Source of the DNA: Peribacillus kribbensis DSM 17871
GTDB taxonomy: Bacteria > Bacillota > Bacilli > Bacillales > DSM-1321
DNA length: 64,000 nt
Reading direction: 5' to 3'
Assembly: GCF_000430765.1 (NCBI RefSeq)
Contig: NZ_KE387238.1
Coordinates: 37,057-101,056 of the forward strand
In this document: positions 8,817 to 17,687 of the stretch, one piece after another
How the letters are laid out: the number at the start of each line of letters is the position of its first letter
Numbering within the stretch: position 1 is the stretch's first letter
Position numbers and translations under genes: made by a program
Notes under the pieces: generated by a model
What the model saw: the letters and a program-made list of their open reading frames with translations, nothing else
What the model was told of the DNA's origin: nothing
Databases searched by the model: none

Positions 8817-9305
8817 TTACTTTATTTTAAGAGAATAAAATATAGAGTCAACCTTTAATACTGGAAAATGGGGAGGTAGATCTTCAGGCTGTATTTCTTT
8901 GAACCCATTCTTTTCATAAAATCGATGGGCTGCTTTGAATTGTTCAGTGGTACCAAGGAGAATCTCCTTCACTTCCTGATTCCTTGCCCAATGAATGGCC
9001 TTATCCAACAGCAATGCCGCCGTACCAAATGCTTTTCCGCGATAATCGGTTTCTACAAACACCTTCTTGAGGGCAAGCTGATCGTGTCCAATATCCTGAA
9101 CAGCAGTTGTGCCCACCACTTTCTTCTCATGAAGGGCCACCCAAAAGTTTCCTTTGCCACCCTGGTAAAACTGCGGGATAGTAAATAAATCGGGCTGGTC
9201 CGCCAGTGTAATGGGAATTCCATATTCGTTTTGCTGGATGTGAGAAATCAGTTCAGCAATATCGTTCTTATATTCATCTTTATATTCAGCAATTTGAATG
9301 GTCAT
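8817..9305 (-). CDS. GNAT family N-acetyltransferase
   Basis: Acetyl-CoA-dependent acyltransferase with unknown acceptor. The GNAT core is visible: NFWVALHEKKVVGTTAV (beta-strand pair), LKKVFVETDYRGKAFGTAAL (motif A, R-G-x-A-F-G for acetyl-CoA pyrophosphate) and AAHRFYEKNGF (motif B). 162 residues, a single domain. ATG at 9305 is preceded by AAAGGGTGTAATCA. It stands alone between terminators, so context does not suggest a substrate. Confidence 0.85.
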   Translation of the reverse strand: MTIQIAEYKDEYKNDIAELISHIQQNEYGIPITLADQPDLFTIPQFYQGGKGNFWVALHEKKVVGTTAVQDIGHDQLALKKVFVETDYRGKAFGTAALLLDKAIHWARNQEVKEILLGTTEQFKAAHRFYEKNGFKEIQPEDLPPHFPVLKVDSIFYSLKIK

Positions 9306-9427
9306 TGATTACACCCTTTAATTTCTTTTGACCTATTTTTTCCCATAAGGGACATAGTATGCTTGTTATTTCTCTTCCTATATAATAACCAAACAATAAA
9401 AACACCAGGACATTTTAACGAACACGA

Positions 9428-9958
9428 TTATTCTGCCTTGGATTCCTGTTCAAGATGGGAGTCAATCAGCTTATCCAGCTTTTCCAGGCTGTCCCTTGCT
9501 CTTTCATAGCTGATTTTCCGATAGTGATGGAGTCCGCCTTCTTCTTCATCCTTTTCATCCGCCCATTTTACAATCTGCTGCAGGGGCGTCCTTACAATGT
9601 CATTGGAAGGCAGGAAGGAGTCCGTATGAAATAAAATGGCCAGTGCGATGGTTTTGGCACTTACTGGATTTTCTCCAAGCCGGATCAGGAGCTTATGGGC
9701 CCTTTCTGCTCCTTTTATCGGGTGAATATCATTTTTCCTGTACAGATCATAGTCCCATTTGCCGTTTTTATACCATGTAAAATGGCCGATATCATGAAGC
9801 AGTCCCGCCTTTGCCGCAAAGTCTACGTTCTGCCTTTGCGCGAGGGCCAGCTTATAGGCATGGTGGGAGACCGCTACAGCATGGGACAATCCAGAACGAT
9901 TTAAGTATTTCTGGGCAATATGATGTTCAAAGATATTCAAAAGAGTTACATCTCTCAT
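9428..9958 (-). CDS. HD-domain phosphohydrolase
   Basis: Small HD-superfamily protein of 176 residues. Metal ligands are visible as LSHAVAVSHHAYKLA (first His), KAGLLHDIGHF (His-Asp pair) and the later ALAILFHTDSF and KWADEKDEE. Such proteins hydrolyse nucleotides or phosphate esters, but the substrate cannot be inferred here. ATG at 9958 has only a modest site (AGGGATGATGAAAA). No operon partners. Confidence 0.8.
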   Translation of the reverse strand: MRDVTLLNIFEHHIAQKYLNRSGLSHAVAVSHHAYKLALAQRQNVDFAAKAGLLHDIGHFTWYKNGKWDYDLYRKNDIHPIKGAERAHKLLIRLGENPVSAKTIALAILFHTDSFLPSNDIVRTPLQQIVKWADEKDEEEGGLHHYRKISYERARDSLEKLDKLIDSHLEQESKAE

Positions 9959-10027
9959 TTTTCATCATCCCTATTCTGAAATAATGTATGACTTATACCC
10001 GGTAAATACTTTCGTTATGCACCTATC

Positions 10028-10291
10028 TTACACTTTAAATTTGCCCGCCTTTTTTAAAAGAGATTCTGTAAGCTCCGCCATATAGACAGAGGAAGCGGCT
10101 GCCTCTTCAATCACCTCTGATTGTCCTTCACACGAGGAAGCTACATTCCGGGTATACTGGGCGGCATCAGTCGACAGCCTGGCAGCGCTCTCTGATTCTT
10201 TTTTCATGTCATCCATTTCGTTTCTTACGGCCTGGTTCGTTTCGGATGATTTCTCCATTGTACTCCAAAGCTCACCCATTTTAGTAATCAT
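10028..10291 (-). pseudogene. Remnant of a methyl-accepting chemotaxis protein (extreme C-terminal tail)
   Basis: 87-codon ORF matching only the end of the signalling domain of a methyl-accepting protein: a coiled-coil heptad pattern from residue 10, SCEGQSEVIEEAAASSVYMAEL, and the typical ending LTESLLKKAGKFKV. The ligand-binding, membrane, HAMP and kinase-contact hairpin regions are absent. An ATG with AAAGGATCTCCCTA upstream could still allow translation, so a small expressed protein is possible, but a gene relic is simpler. Confidence 0.6.
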
Positions 10292-10342
10292 TAGGGAGAT
10301 CCTTTCACAAGAAGAGCCATATTCCAGCTAGTAAAAAAAGAG

Positions 10343-10371
10343 CAGGAATCTATCTTTATAATAGATTCCTG
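10343..10371 (-). terminator. Terminator after the DDAH-family gene
   Basis: Perfect 11-base arms CAGGAATCTAT and ATAGATTCCTG, then CTCTTTTTTTAC on the minus strand. Confidence 0.88.
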
Positions 10372-10383
10372 TTTTGAGCGGCT

Positions 10384-11223
10384 TTATTCAGCTTTTTCCC
10401 GGACAATCGGCATGGTGCAGCAACGGAAGGCGCCGCCTGACTTTATAATTTCTGTGATATCCACTTCAATCAGTTCATAGCCTCTCTTCCGAAGCTCCCT
10501 GTTCACATTCTTGTTTACAGGCAGAGTCATAATTCTTTTTCCCCCGATAGAAAGTACATTAGTTCCAAGGGTAAACTGCTCCTCTTCGCTGACTTCAATG
10601 AGATCATATCTTGATGCCAGCAGCTTCAGCTGTTCCTGGTCGATTTCTCCCGGGAAAATTAAAGCCTCTTCTGGTGAAATAATATTGAAGACGCAATCGA
10701 GATGCAGATAGGTGTCGGTGAAGGGAATGGGAACGATCTCAAACTGCGGGAGATGATTCTTAAGCTTTTCAATCGCCTCAATCTTGGTTCTGTTGCTTAT
10801 TCCTACATAGATGGTATTCCGGTCGATTAACACATCCCCTCCTTCAATACGGTCCCCTGTCAAATCCAGATAAGAGACATTTTCCTTTTGAAGCCATGAT
10901 TTCAAAACCTGTTCTTCTCCTGTCCGTATCTCAGTCCCCATTTCTGCGACAAACACCCGCTCCCCAAGGGTGAATCCCACATCCCTTGTAAAAACCTGCT
11001 CCGGATATCTTTCAGAGGAAGGAAGCAAAACGACCTCAATCCCTTCTCTCCTCAACGCTTCGGTAAACTGCCGGTGCTGATCCATGGCCGTTTTAATATG
11101 AATGCCTTCATCCTCGAAGTATTTCTGGGTTTCATTAATTACATCCTTAATCTTCATATATTGAGGCTCACAAAGAATGACTTTTTTTAATGGATCATAC
11201 TCACTGGAACACATTGCCTTCAT
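10384..11223 (-). CDS. Dimethylarginine dimethylaminohydrolase (DDAH)/arginine-deiminase-fold protein
   Basis: Guanidino-group modifying enzyme. The pentein-fold catalytic set is visible: FTRDVGF (Asp), RIEGGDVLI (Glu-Gly-Gly-Asp), DTYLHLDCVFN (His-Leu-Asp) and nucleophilic Cys in SGGAFRCCTMP near the C-terminus. About 279 residues, the size of DDAH rather than the longer ADI of the arc operon. I start it at the ATG at 11223 (AAAGGATG upstream). DDAH would give citrulline plus dimethylamine, and deimination of arginine or agmatine is also possible. It resembles B. subtilis YkgA. Monocistronic with its own terminator. Confidence 0.87.
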   Translation of the reverse strand: MKAMCSSEYDPLKKVILCEPQYMKIKDVINETQKYFEDEGIHIKTAMDQHRQFTEALRREGIEVVLLPSSERYPEQVFTRDVGFTLGERVFVAEMGTEIRTGEEQVLKSWLQKENVSYLDLTGDRIEGGDVLIDRNTIYVGISNRTKIEAIEKLKNHLPQFEIVPIPFTDTYLHLDCVFNIISPEEALIFPGEIDQEQLKLLASRYDLIEVSEEEQFTLGTNVLSIGGKRIMTLPVNKNVNRELRKRGYELIEVDITEIIKSGGAFRCCTMPIVREKAE

Positions 11224-11284
11224 ACCAGCACATCCTTTTTTAAAATTAAATTTACTATTTCCAAGGGTCATTCAGGCTATGTAA

Positions 11285-11488
11285 GCGGAAGCAAGTTTTC
11301 CGCGAAAAGGCTGGCACCTCTTGTTAAATCGTCTGACTAGCAGAATCGGATCTGTTTATACTACTCTTTATAGGGGACTCGACAGCGATCAAAAAGAAAT
11401 CGGGTACGGCAGATCCGAAAAAGCACGCAACATATCCCGCGAAGAAATCGACCAGGCAGTGGAAGAAATGAATAAGCAATTCATGTAA
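11285..11488 (+). pseudogene. Unidentified relic ORF flanked by inverted repeat
   Basis: An open frame of 67 codons without a convincing start ends ...SREEIDQAVEEMNKQFM, with natural-looking amphipathic composition. A TTG at 11321 is the only plausible start and has no ribosome site. The 10-base sequence ATAGGGGACT at 11370 and its complement AGTCCCCTAT near 11501 flank the second half. I do not recognise a family. It may be the tail of a lost gene or cargo of a small palindrome-ended element. Confidence 0.3.
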
Positions 11489-11583
11489 CATCTGTGGAGA
11501 CAGTCCCCTATTTCCCGGCGTTAAACCGGAGTTTCAGGGAGACTGGCCCCATTTCCCAAATTTATGATAAGGCGGCAGGTGAA

Positions 11584-11958
11584 ATGGACCATACGATCCG
11601 TGATCTGAATCCGGAAGATCTGAAGAGGAATCAGGAGATTGCCTCGCGGATGACCTATACGAAGAATTTCCGCTCTGCAACGGCAGAGGAATGGTATGTG
11701 TTTATACCGGGGTTTACGGATCCCGGGACCGGCGGAGCAGCCGGTAAAGCGATTGTTCATTATAATTTATACGGCAACCGGGATATGTTCATTAACACGA
11801 CCGTTATCCTCGATGACCCTGCACTCTTTGAGCCTGAACATTTCCAGCTGGTCTATTCGATAGCGGACGAGCTGGTGAACCGGCTGGTTGGCTATGCAGA
11901 CACTCTCCTCTCTGTACATGCCGGAGCCAATTCCTATAACGCGGAGTATAAACGATGA
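11584..11958 (+). CDS. Conserved-looking hypothetical protein
   Basis: 124-residue soluble protein of unknown function; no family recognised. The ATG at 11584 follows GGCAGGTGAA, a good ribosome site, which is why I reject an ORF start 90 bases earlier lying in repeat-like DNA. Notable segments are MTYTKNFRSATAEEWYVFIPG and HYNLYGNRDMFINTTVIL. The stop is 20 bases before the erythromycin-esterase-family gene, which has its own GGAGG site, so the two probably form an operon. Confidence 0.65.
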   Translation: MDHTIRDLNPEDLKRNQEIASRMTYTKNFRSATAEEWYVFIPGFTDPGTGGAAGKAIVHYNLYGNRDMFINTTVILDDPALFEPEHFQLVYSIADELVNRLVGYADTLLSVHAGANSYNAEYKR

Positions 11959-11978
11959 CTGATTAAGGAGGAAAAGAT

Positions 11979-13247
11979 GTGAATCATAATCTGGTTCGTT
12001 CCATTGCCGAGCATTCCCGGCCGCTGACTGGGACGCATGATTTAGATGAATTAATCAGAAGAGTAGAGGATTCCAGGTTTGTCCTGCTGGGAGAAGCCTC
12101 CCACGGCACCTCTGAATATTACACCACTCGTGCTGAAATCTCCAAGAGACTTATTAAGGAAAAGGGATTTACCTTCATCGCAGTAGAAGGAGACTGGCCC
12201 GCATGTCAGGCGGTGAACCGCTATATTAAGGGCTATGACAAGGATTCAGCCTCTGCCCGGGAAGTTTTGAAAGCGTTTGACCGCTGGCCGGCATGGATGT
12301 GGGCAAATGAAGAAATCATAGAACTCATTGAATGGATCAAGGATTATAATGCATCAGGGCAGGCTGATCCCATGGTAGGTTTTTACGGAATCGATGTTTA
12401 CAGCCTGTGGGAATCCATGGAGCAGGTCATCGATTATCTCACCGAAATCGATTCCCCTGATCTGGAAGCGGCAAGGCACGCTTTTACCTGCTTTGAACCT
12501 TTTAACAGGAATAATGAAAAATACGCGGTATCCGCGGGGTTATATGCTGAACACTGCCTCGATGAGGTGTCCAGACTGCTGACGGCCATCCAGCGGAAAA
12601 AACATCTATATCCCAGGCATGAGGAATTGAACCTGAATCTTCAGGTGAATGCCCTGGTCACTTATAATGCAGAGAATTATTACAGGACCATGGTGGTACA
12701 TGACGAAAAATCCTGGAACATCCGGGATATGCACATGGTCGATGCGTTAAATGAGGTCATGGATTATTACGGTTCAAAAGGAAAAGCGATTGTCTGGGAA
12801 CATAATACCCATGTTGGGGATGCCAGTGCGACAGATATGGAGGACGCGGGCATGATCAATGTCGGCCAGCTCATACGAGAACAAAACCCCCCCGAAGAGG
12901 TCTTTATTGTCGGGTTTGGGACCTATCAGGGAACAGTTATAGCGGCTGAAGAATGGGGAGTCAATTTCGATGTAATTGATGTGCCCCCTGCTGAAAAAGG
13001 AAGCTGGGAGGACGCCATGCACCAGGCAGGAGCTTATGATAAAATCCTCTACTTTGAAGAAGGGAATAAACATCTTTTCAGCAGTAAAATCGGCCATCGG
13101 GCCATCGGTGTCGTGTACAGGCCTGAATATGAGATGTACGGAAATTATGTTCCATCCATTATGTCGAACCGATATGATGTTTTTATTTATCTCGATGAAA
13201 CGAAGGCGCTTCATCCGCTTTCCTTCCGGGAAACACCGATTTTATAA
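11979..13247 (+). CDS. Erythromycin esterase family protein
   Basis: 422-residue member of the Ere/succinoglycan-biosynthesis family, hydrolases of which the best-known open the macrolide lactone. Family landmarks are present: VLLGEASHGTSEYY (catalytic-region His), FIAVEGDWPACQAVNRYI, a central helical region, and IVWEHNTHVGDASATDM with its conserved His. The start is GTG at 11979 behind AAGGAGGAAAAGAT. Many environmental bacilli carry such proteins without known macrolide resistance, so resistance should not be assumed. It is terminated by a strong hairpin directly after the stop. Confidence 0.88.
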   Translation: MNHNLVRSIAEHSRPLTGTHDLDELIRRVEDSRFVLLGEASHGTSEYYTTRAEISKRLIKEKGFTFIAVEGDWPACQAVNRYIKGYDKDSASAREVLKAFDRWPAWMWANEEIIELIEWIKDYNASGQADPMVGFYGIDVYSLWESMEQVIDYLTEIDSPDLEAARHAFTCFEPFNRNNEKYAVSAGLYAEHCLDEVSRLLTAIQRKKHLYPRHEELNLNLQVNALVTYNAENYYRTMVVHDEKSWNIRDMHMVDALNEVMDYYGSKGKAIVWEHNTHVGDASATDMEDAGMINVGQLIREQNPPEEVFIVGFGTYQGTVIAAEEWGVNFDVIDVPPAEKGSWEDAMHQAGAYDKILYFEEGNKHLFSSKIGHRAIGVVYRPEYEMYGNYVPSIMSNRYDVFIYLDETKALHPLSFRETPIL

Positions 13248-13252
13248 AACAG

Positions 13253-13274
13253 GCCTGTGGAGTCCTCCACAGGC
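13253..13274 (+). terminator. Terminator after the esterase-family gene
   Basis: Perfect nine-base arms GCCTGTGGA and TCCACAGGC with loop GTCC, five bases after the stop, followed by TAATTTAATT. Confidence 0.8.
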
Positions 13275-13452
13275 TAATTTAATTCAACTGAAACCCCTGT
13301 GGAAAAATTATAAAAGAGGGGTTCCCTTTTACCCAGCTGCTCCATGCATTGTCGTTAAAATACCGGCGGTCTGCATTATATAATCCTTTCCAACAAACAC
13401 TAGAGGTTTTACATGCTATCAGGAGCATTCTCCCTCATGGACCTCTCCCTAG

Positions 13453-13740
13453 CCCCATTCTTTTAGGGTTCAGCCTGACATTTTACTTAGCACTAATAAG
13501 CTGGGATTCCCCATTCAATGTATGATTGAAGCAACGGTCAAGAACGGAGGTTATGCTTCCTTCAAAAGGTATATTGAAGGCCTTCCAAATGTAGAGTTTT
13601 GTTATCGGATTGCCGGGAACGTGTGCTTTATGCTAAAAATGCAATTCGTTACCTTTGAGAAAGCAGAAGAATTCATTGAAGCTGTAAATTTACCCATTTT
13701 ATTTTTTCTAAGGTGGAGACTAACCTTTCAATAGAGGGTT
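13453..13740 (+). pseudogene. Lrp/AsnC-family regulator relic
   Basis: The ligand-binding (RAM) domain of an Lrp/AsnC regulator is readable: KLGFPIQCMIEATVKNGGYA, then SFKRYIEGLPNVEFCYRIAG and MLKMQFVTFEKAEEFIEAV. The helix-turn-helix half is missing; the frame is closed by a TAG at 13450. The end is frameshifted: after VNLPI the expected strand continues in another frame as FSKVETNLSIEG. No functional protein is expected. The 13,280-13,450 stretch just upstream shows no gene. Confidence 0.72.
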
Positions 13741-13777
13741 ATATTCAAAATAACTTTAGTAAAAGAGCCAAACAAAA

Positions 13778-13809
13778 AAGGCTGCCAGGAGAAGTTTCCA
13801 GGCAGCCTT
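13778..13809. terminator. Bidirectional terminator at the clpE 3' end
   Basis: Nine-base arms AAGGCTGCC and GGCAGCCTT. The minus-strand copy ends in CTTTTTTG and lies 36 bases past the clpE stop. Confidence 0.85.
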
Positions 13810-13844
13810 CTAAGCTGGGAGCCAAAAACACTCCATGTATTTTA

Positions 13845-15992
13845 TTATTCTTTAGTCACAACAATCCTATTATCTTCCACAACAGCTTTCATAGCTTTAA
13901 TTTCAGGCTGTTCGAAAATAAAGTCTGCAATTCCGTCCTCCAGCTGTTCCTGGATGACACGGCGGAGTGGTCTTGCACCAAAGGCTGGATGATAGCCAAG
14001 TTCGGCAATCTTTTCTTTCGCCTCTTGTGTGACTTCCAATGACAAGCCCTGTCCTGCGAGTGTTTGATCCAGTTCGCCAAGCATGATATCGACGATCTGC
14101 AGGATATTCTCTTTAGAAAGCTCAGAGAATTCAATGATGCTGTCAAAGCGGTTCAGGAACTCCGGCTTGAAGTAGCTGCCAAGTGCTTGAAGGATGGACG
14201 CCTGTTCAACTGCAGAGCTGGCACCAAAGCCCATAACCTTTCTCTTTTCCCCTAAACCAGCGTTGCTTGTCATGATGATGACAGTATCCTTAAAGTTCAC
14301 CGTGCGTCCCTGGCTGTCTGTCAAGCGTCCGTCTTCCAGAATCTGAAGGAACATGTGCATGACATCTGGATGTGCTTTTTCCACTTCATCCAAGAGAATG
14401 ATGCTGTATGGCTTGCGTCGGACCTTTTCAGTCAGCTGTCCAGCCTCTTCATGGCCGACATATCCCGGAGGAGAACCAATCAGCTTGGAAACGCTGTGTT
14501 TCTCCATATACTCACTCATATCCAGACGGATCATAGAATCTTTAGAACCGAATAGTTCTTCAGCAAGTGTTTTGGTTAATTCCGTCTTACCGACACCAGT
14601 TGGTCCAACGAATAAGAAGGAACCGATTGGGCGGGTTTTCGCTTTTAGGCCTGCACGGCTGCGGCGGATGGCTTTGGCGACCTTTTTAACCGCTTCTTCC
14701 TGGCCGATGACCTTTTTAGACAGCTCCTCCTGAAGGCGGTTCATGCGGACCTGCTCGTCCTCCTGGAGTTTTCCGACTGGAATGCCGGTTTTCTGTTCAA
14801 TGATTTCCTGGATGTGCTCGACTGTAACCTCTGGACGAGCAGCAGGACCTCCATTATTCATTGCCTTTTCCAGCTGTTCTTCCTCATCGCGGAGCTTGGC
14901 TGCTGCTTCATAGGCTTCATCCTTCAGCGCCTGCTCTTTATCTTTGTGGATTTGTGCCAAACGTTCTTTAATATCCTCTTCTTGTCCGCCTTCTATGGTC
15001 AGGTTCAGTTTAGATCCTGCCTCATCCATCAGGTCGATGGCCTTGTCAGGAAGGAAACGGTCCTGGATGTAGCGGTGAGACAATTCTACAGCAGAACGAA
15101 GGGCATCCTCACTGTATGTGACTTGATGATAGGCTTCATAGCGTTCTTTCAAGCCTTCAAGAATTTGAAGGGCTTCACCAGGAGTCGGCTCATCTACCTG
15201 TACAGGCTGGAATCGGCGCTCAAGCGCTGCATCCTTCTCGATTTTGCGGTATTCAGCCAATGTGGTCGCACCCACAAGCTGCAGTTCACCGCGTGCAAGA
15301 GCCGGTTTAAGGATGTTGCCTGCATCCATGGAGCCTTCTGCTGATCCTGCGCCGACAATCTGGTGGATTTCATCGATGAATAAAATGATATTTTTTCTCT
15401 CCTGAAGCTCAGCGATCAATTGCTTCATGCGCTCTTCAAATTGCCCGCGGATTCCTGTATTTGATACAAGGGAAGCCACATCCAATAGATATACTTCTTT
15501 TGAACGAAGCTTCATCGGTACTTTTCCTTCCGCAATTTTCAAGGCAAGGCCTTCTGCAATCGCAGTTTTACCGACACCCGGCTCCCCGATCAGAACAGGG
15601 TTGTTTTTGTTTCTTCTATTTAATATTTCCATAATTCGTTTTACTTCTTCATCACGTCCGATAACAGGGTCAATCAGCCCTGCGTGTGCGGATTGTGTAA
15701 GGTTCCGGCCGAATTGGTCAAGGAAGCCTCCGCCGCCCTGCTTGGTTTTAGGAGCTCCTCCTGCGTTAGGCTGGAATCCGGGATTCATGGAATTTGGCAT
15801 TTGGCCAAAGGCTTTAAATAAATCATCAAAAGCAAATCCACCCATATTATTCATACCTCCCATAGCTGCACCTAATTTATTGCGTTCTTCTTTATAACAA
15901 GTGGAGCACAAATGGAAATCCTGCTGTCTGCCATTTACATTCACACGAAATTGAATGTTTGCTTCGTTTGTATGACATTTTTCACAATGCAT
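13845..15992 (-). CDS. clpE: ATP-dependent Clp protease ATPase subunit ClpE
   Basis: HSP100 disaggregase and unfoldase that feeds ClpP. The N-terminus is a zinc finger (CEKC and CSTC pairs within residues 3-35), the hallmark of ClpE, followed by a Gly/Asn/Met-rich linker. Two AAA+ modules follow: GEPGVGKT with LFIDEIHQ, a UvrB/UvrC-like coiled-coil between them, then GPTGVGKT with [12 protein letters not shown]. Length about 715. ATG at 15992 sits behind AAGGAGGAGTCGCAT, so I reject an upstream in-frame start. The promoter carries two CtsR boxes, predicting heat or stress induction and, in other Firmicutes, a role in turning over CtsR. Confidence 0.97.
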   Translation of the reverse strand: MHCEKCHTNEANIQFRVNVNGRQQDFHLCSTCYKEERNKLGAAMGGMNNMGGFAFDDLFKAFGQMPNSMNPGFQPNAGGAPKTKQGGGGFLDQFGRNLTQSAHAGLIDPVIGRDEEVKRIMEILNRRNKNNPVLIGEPGVGKTAIAEGLALKIAEGKVPMKLRSKEVYLLDVASLVSNTGIRGQFEERMKQLIAELQERKNIILFIDEIHQIVGAGSAEGSMDAGNILKPALARGELQLVGATTLAEYRKIEKDAALERRFQPVQVDEPTPGEALQILEGLKERYEAYHQVTYSEDALRSAVELSHRYIQDRFLPDKAIDLMDEAGSKLNLTIEGGQEEDIKERLAQIHKDKEQALKDEAYEAAAKLRDEEEQLEKAMNNGGPAARPEVTVEHIQEIIEQKTGIPVGKLQEDEQVRMNRLQEELSKKVIGQEEAVKKVAKAIRRSRAGLKAKTRPIGSFLFVGPTGVGKTELTKTLAEELFGSKDSMIRLDMSEYMEKHSVSKLIGSPPGYVGHEEAGQLTEKVRRKPYSIILLDEVEKAHPDVMHMFLQILEDGRLTDSQGRTVNFKDTVIIMTSNAGLGEKRKVMGFGASSAVEQASILQALGSYFKPEFLNRFDSIIEFSELSKENILQIVDIMLGELDQTLAGQGLSLEVTQEAKEKIAELGYHPAFGARPLRRVIQEQLEDGIADFIFEQPEIKAMKAVVEDNRIVVTKE

Positions 15993-16046
15993 ATGCGACT
16001 CCTCCTTAAAGGGTTTCAAATTTAAGTTTTTAATTCTCAGTAGGTT

Positions 16047-16109
16047 TATTGACTTTGACTATCTTTGACTTTCTGTTTTTATTATACATTGACCTTCTTT
16101 GACTTTCAA
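16047..16109 (-). promoter_or_regulatory. clpE promoter with two CtsR operators
   Basis: On the minus strand there is a -35 TTGAAA (16109-16104), a 17-base spacer and a perfect -10 TATAAT (16086-16081). CtsR box 1 (AGTCAAAGAAGGTCAAT, 16104-16088) fills the spacer. CtsR box 2 (AGTCAAAGATAGTCAAA, 16070-16054) lies just downstream of the -10 and is followed by a further GTCAA half site. The arrangement matches the RGTCAAANANRGTCAAA consensus and implies repression by occlusion. The rest of 16,110-16,280 is AT-rich with no gene. Confidence 0.93.
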
Positions 16110-16280
16110 GTGTTTTTAGCAAAAAAGTTTTTAGTTTGAGATTTTATTACAGCTTTCCTCTTTATTACCCCTTCTCAATCTATAGAAAACACGCCGCTTT
16201 CAAACATTTATCAATCCATGAAATGGTGTTTATGTAATTAACTCCCGGTTAAATAGTGATGAGCAAATATCAAAATAAAA

Positions 16281-16319
16281 ACTGCCGGCACACTCCATTT
16301 ACAGAGTATGCCGGCAGTC
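16281..16319 (-). terminator. Terminator after the hypothetical gene at 16349
   Basis: 15-base arms beginning ACTGCCGGCA, one mismatch, eight-base loop, followed on the minus strand by TTTTTATTTTG. Confidence 0.88.
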
Positions 16320-16348
16320 TGGTTCGAGTCTCTTTATCAAAGGCTGTA

Positions 16349-16750
16349 TTATGGCTGCAGTGATTTCCCTTCTTCCGCAATATGAAACAACAGATGTCCC
16401 AGATGGTTCATGGGGCTGTATTCCTGTTCTTCCTCTTCGACATCTCCATCTTCTTCATAATCCTGTCCGCTCAGGAATAAAGCCATGAACTCGTAAAAAT
16501 CTTGGAGAGCAAGAGAATAATATGCACTTGGCTGCTCGTTCTCCCCTTCGAATTGAACAATTAAGTGAGATATATCACCATCTGCATCTTCTGCATCCAT
16601 GAATACAAAAAATCCGATATTCGTGTCCAGGTCAAATAAATGCCTTGCCCCGCCCTCGGTAGCCCCATCAAATTCACTGCTGTTAAGTTTTTGAATCTGC
16701 ATGCTGTCTACATGATCTTCCTGATGGAAGCTTACGACAAAAGATTTCAT
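16349..16750 (-). CDS. Acidic hypothetical protein
   Basis: 133-residue soluble protein of unknown function. It begins MKSFVVSFHQEDHVDSMQI at the ATG at 16750, with GGGAGGAATTTCAAGA upstream. Asp and Glu are enriched, with an acidic stretch (DYEEDGDVEEEEQEY) around residue 105 before a short helix SPMNHLGHLLFHIAEEG. No signal peptide or membrane segment. It is not linked to clpE, being closed by its own terminator. I recognise no family. Confidence 0.75.
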   Translation of the reverse strand: MKSFVVSFHQEDHVDSMQIQKLNSSEFDGATEGGARHLFDLDTNIGFFVFMDAEDADGDISHLIVQFEGENEQPSAYYSLALQDFYEFMALFLSGQDYEEDGDVEEEEQEYSPMNHLGHLLFHIAEEGKSLQP

Positions 16751-16999
16751 TCTTGAAATTCCTCCCTGTCTGAATCCTGTGAAATGGATACACACTGTCC
16801 AAATTTACCAATCATACTCTTGTAACATACCCTATTTCTAATATTTTTATATCATTTATGAGGATTTTTTATAATTGAAAGGGATAGAAGAAAGAGTTAC
16901 AAAAAAAGAGTACTTCTTTTTGAGAGTTGAGGGAGGTTACGGTATATTTAACTATGTAGATGTGTAACGCTTTCTTCATAATCACCCTTAATGGAACTA

Positions 17000-17020
17000 A
17001 GGGCCGTGTCACGGCTCTTT
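17000..17020 (+). terminator. Terminator-like hairpin in the leader of the thioesterase gene
   Basis: Eight-base stem AGGGCCGT and ACGGCTCT (one G-U) with a GTC loop, followed by TTTT, 64 bases upstream of the thioesterase start. It could be an attenuator or the end of an unseen short transcript. Apart from it, 16,751-17,083 shows no gene. Confidence 0.4.
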
Positions 17021-17083
17021 TAAGGTTGTTACTAGTTGAAGCAAGAAACACTAAAAACTTTGGTTTAGATTGGAGATACATCA

Positions 17084-17608
17084 ATGGAAGAAAAACTTTA
17101 TTGCTCTGAATCAAAAGTCGTTCATACAGATTTGGTTATGCCGAATGACACGAACAATCATAATACACTTTTTGGCGGGGTGTTAATGAAGAAAATGGAC
17201 GCGGTCGCCGCCATAGCTGCCAGGAGGCATTCCAGGGCTGATGTTGTGACAGCTTCTACAGATTCTGTGGATTTTCTCGCTCCCATCTATCCGGATAATT
17301 CTCTTTGTCTTGAGGCATACGTGACGTATACAGGAAGAACCTCCATGGAAATTTTCGTAAAAGCCATTGCCGAGCAGCTGGGTACAGGTAAAAGACGGAT
17401 CGCCGCAACGGCGTTTTTAACCTTTGTTGCGCTGGATGAGGAGGGAAAACCAACTTCAGTTCCTCAGGTGGTCCCTCAGACTCAGGAAGAAATCAAACTC
17501 CACGAAACTGGCGGAGAGCGCGCGAGATTAAGGAAAATGAGAAGGGGAAGCAGCAGGGATCTCGCTGATTTTATCAATGTTGATAAACCCTGGAATCAAT
17601 CCCTTTAA
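17084..17608 (+). CDS. Acyl-CoA thioesterase (hotdog fold, YkhA-like)
   Basis: Hydrolyses acyl-CoA to free acid and CoA. The BACH/YciA-type hotdog motif is clear: VMPNDTNNHNTLFGGVLMKKMD, with Asn and the GG turn before the central helix, then VTASTDSVDFLAPIYPDNSL and YTGRTSMEIFVKA. 174 residues, one hotdog domain plus a basic tail (RARLRKMRRGSSRDLA). ATG at 17084 follows TTGGAGATACATCA. Single gene with a long terminator. Confidence 0.9.
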   Translation: MEEKLYCSESKVVHTDLVMPNDTNNHNTLFGGVLMKKMDAVAAIAARRHSRADVVTASTDSVDFLAPIYPDNSLCLEAYVTYTGRTSMEIFVKAIAEQLGTGKRRIAATAFLTFVALDEEGKPTSVPQVVPQTQEEIKLHETGGERARLRKMRRGSSRDLADFINVDKPWNQSL

Positions 17609-17620
17609 TCTGTAAAAAGA

Positions 17621-17687
17621 AGAGGCTCTCACATAAGGCCCATAACCCATATCGGGCAAATGGGCCTTACGAGACGGCCTCTATTTT
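17621..17687. terminator. Two-layer terminator between thioesterase and endonuclease I genes
   Basis: Inner ten-base arms TAAGGCCCAT and ATGGGCCTTA, outer arms AGAGGC and GCCTCT, then TATTTTTATT on the plus strand. It reaches the stop of the converging endonuclease gene. Confidence 0.8.

Noticed and set aside
11979..13247. Macrolide resistance gene
   Set aside because: The family match is clear but most chromosomal members in bacilli have unknown substrates; no mobile element or resistance context surrounds it.
16869..17114. Minus-strand 81-codon ORF in the gap before the thioesterase gene
   Set aside because: No ribosome site or protein-like composition; it overlaps the thioesterase start and its leader hairpin.
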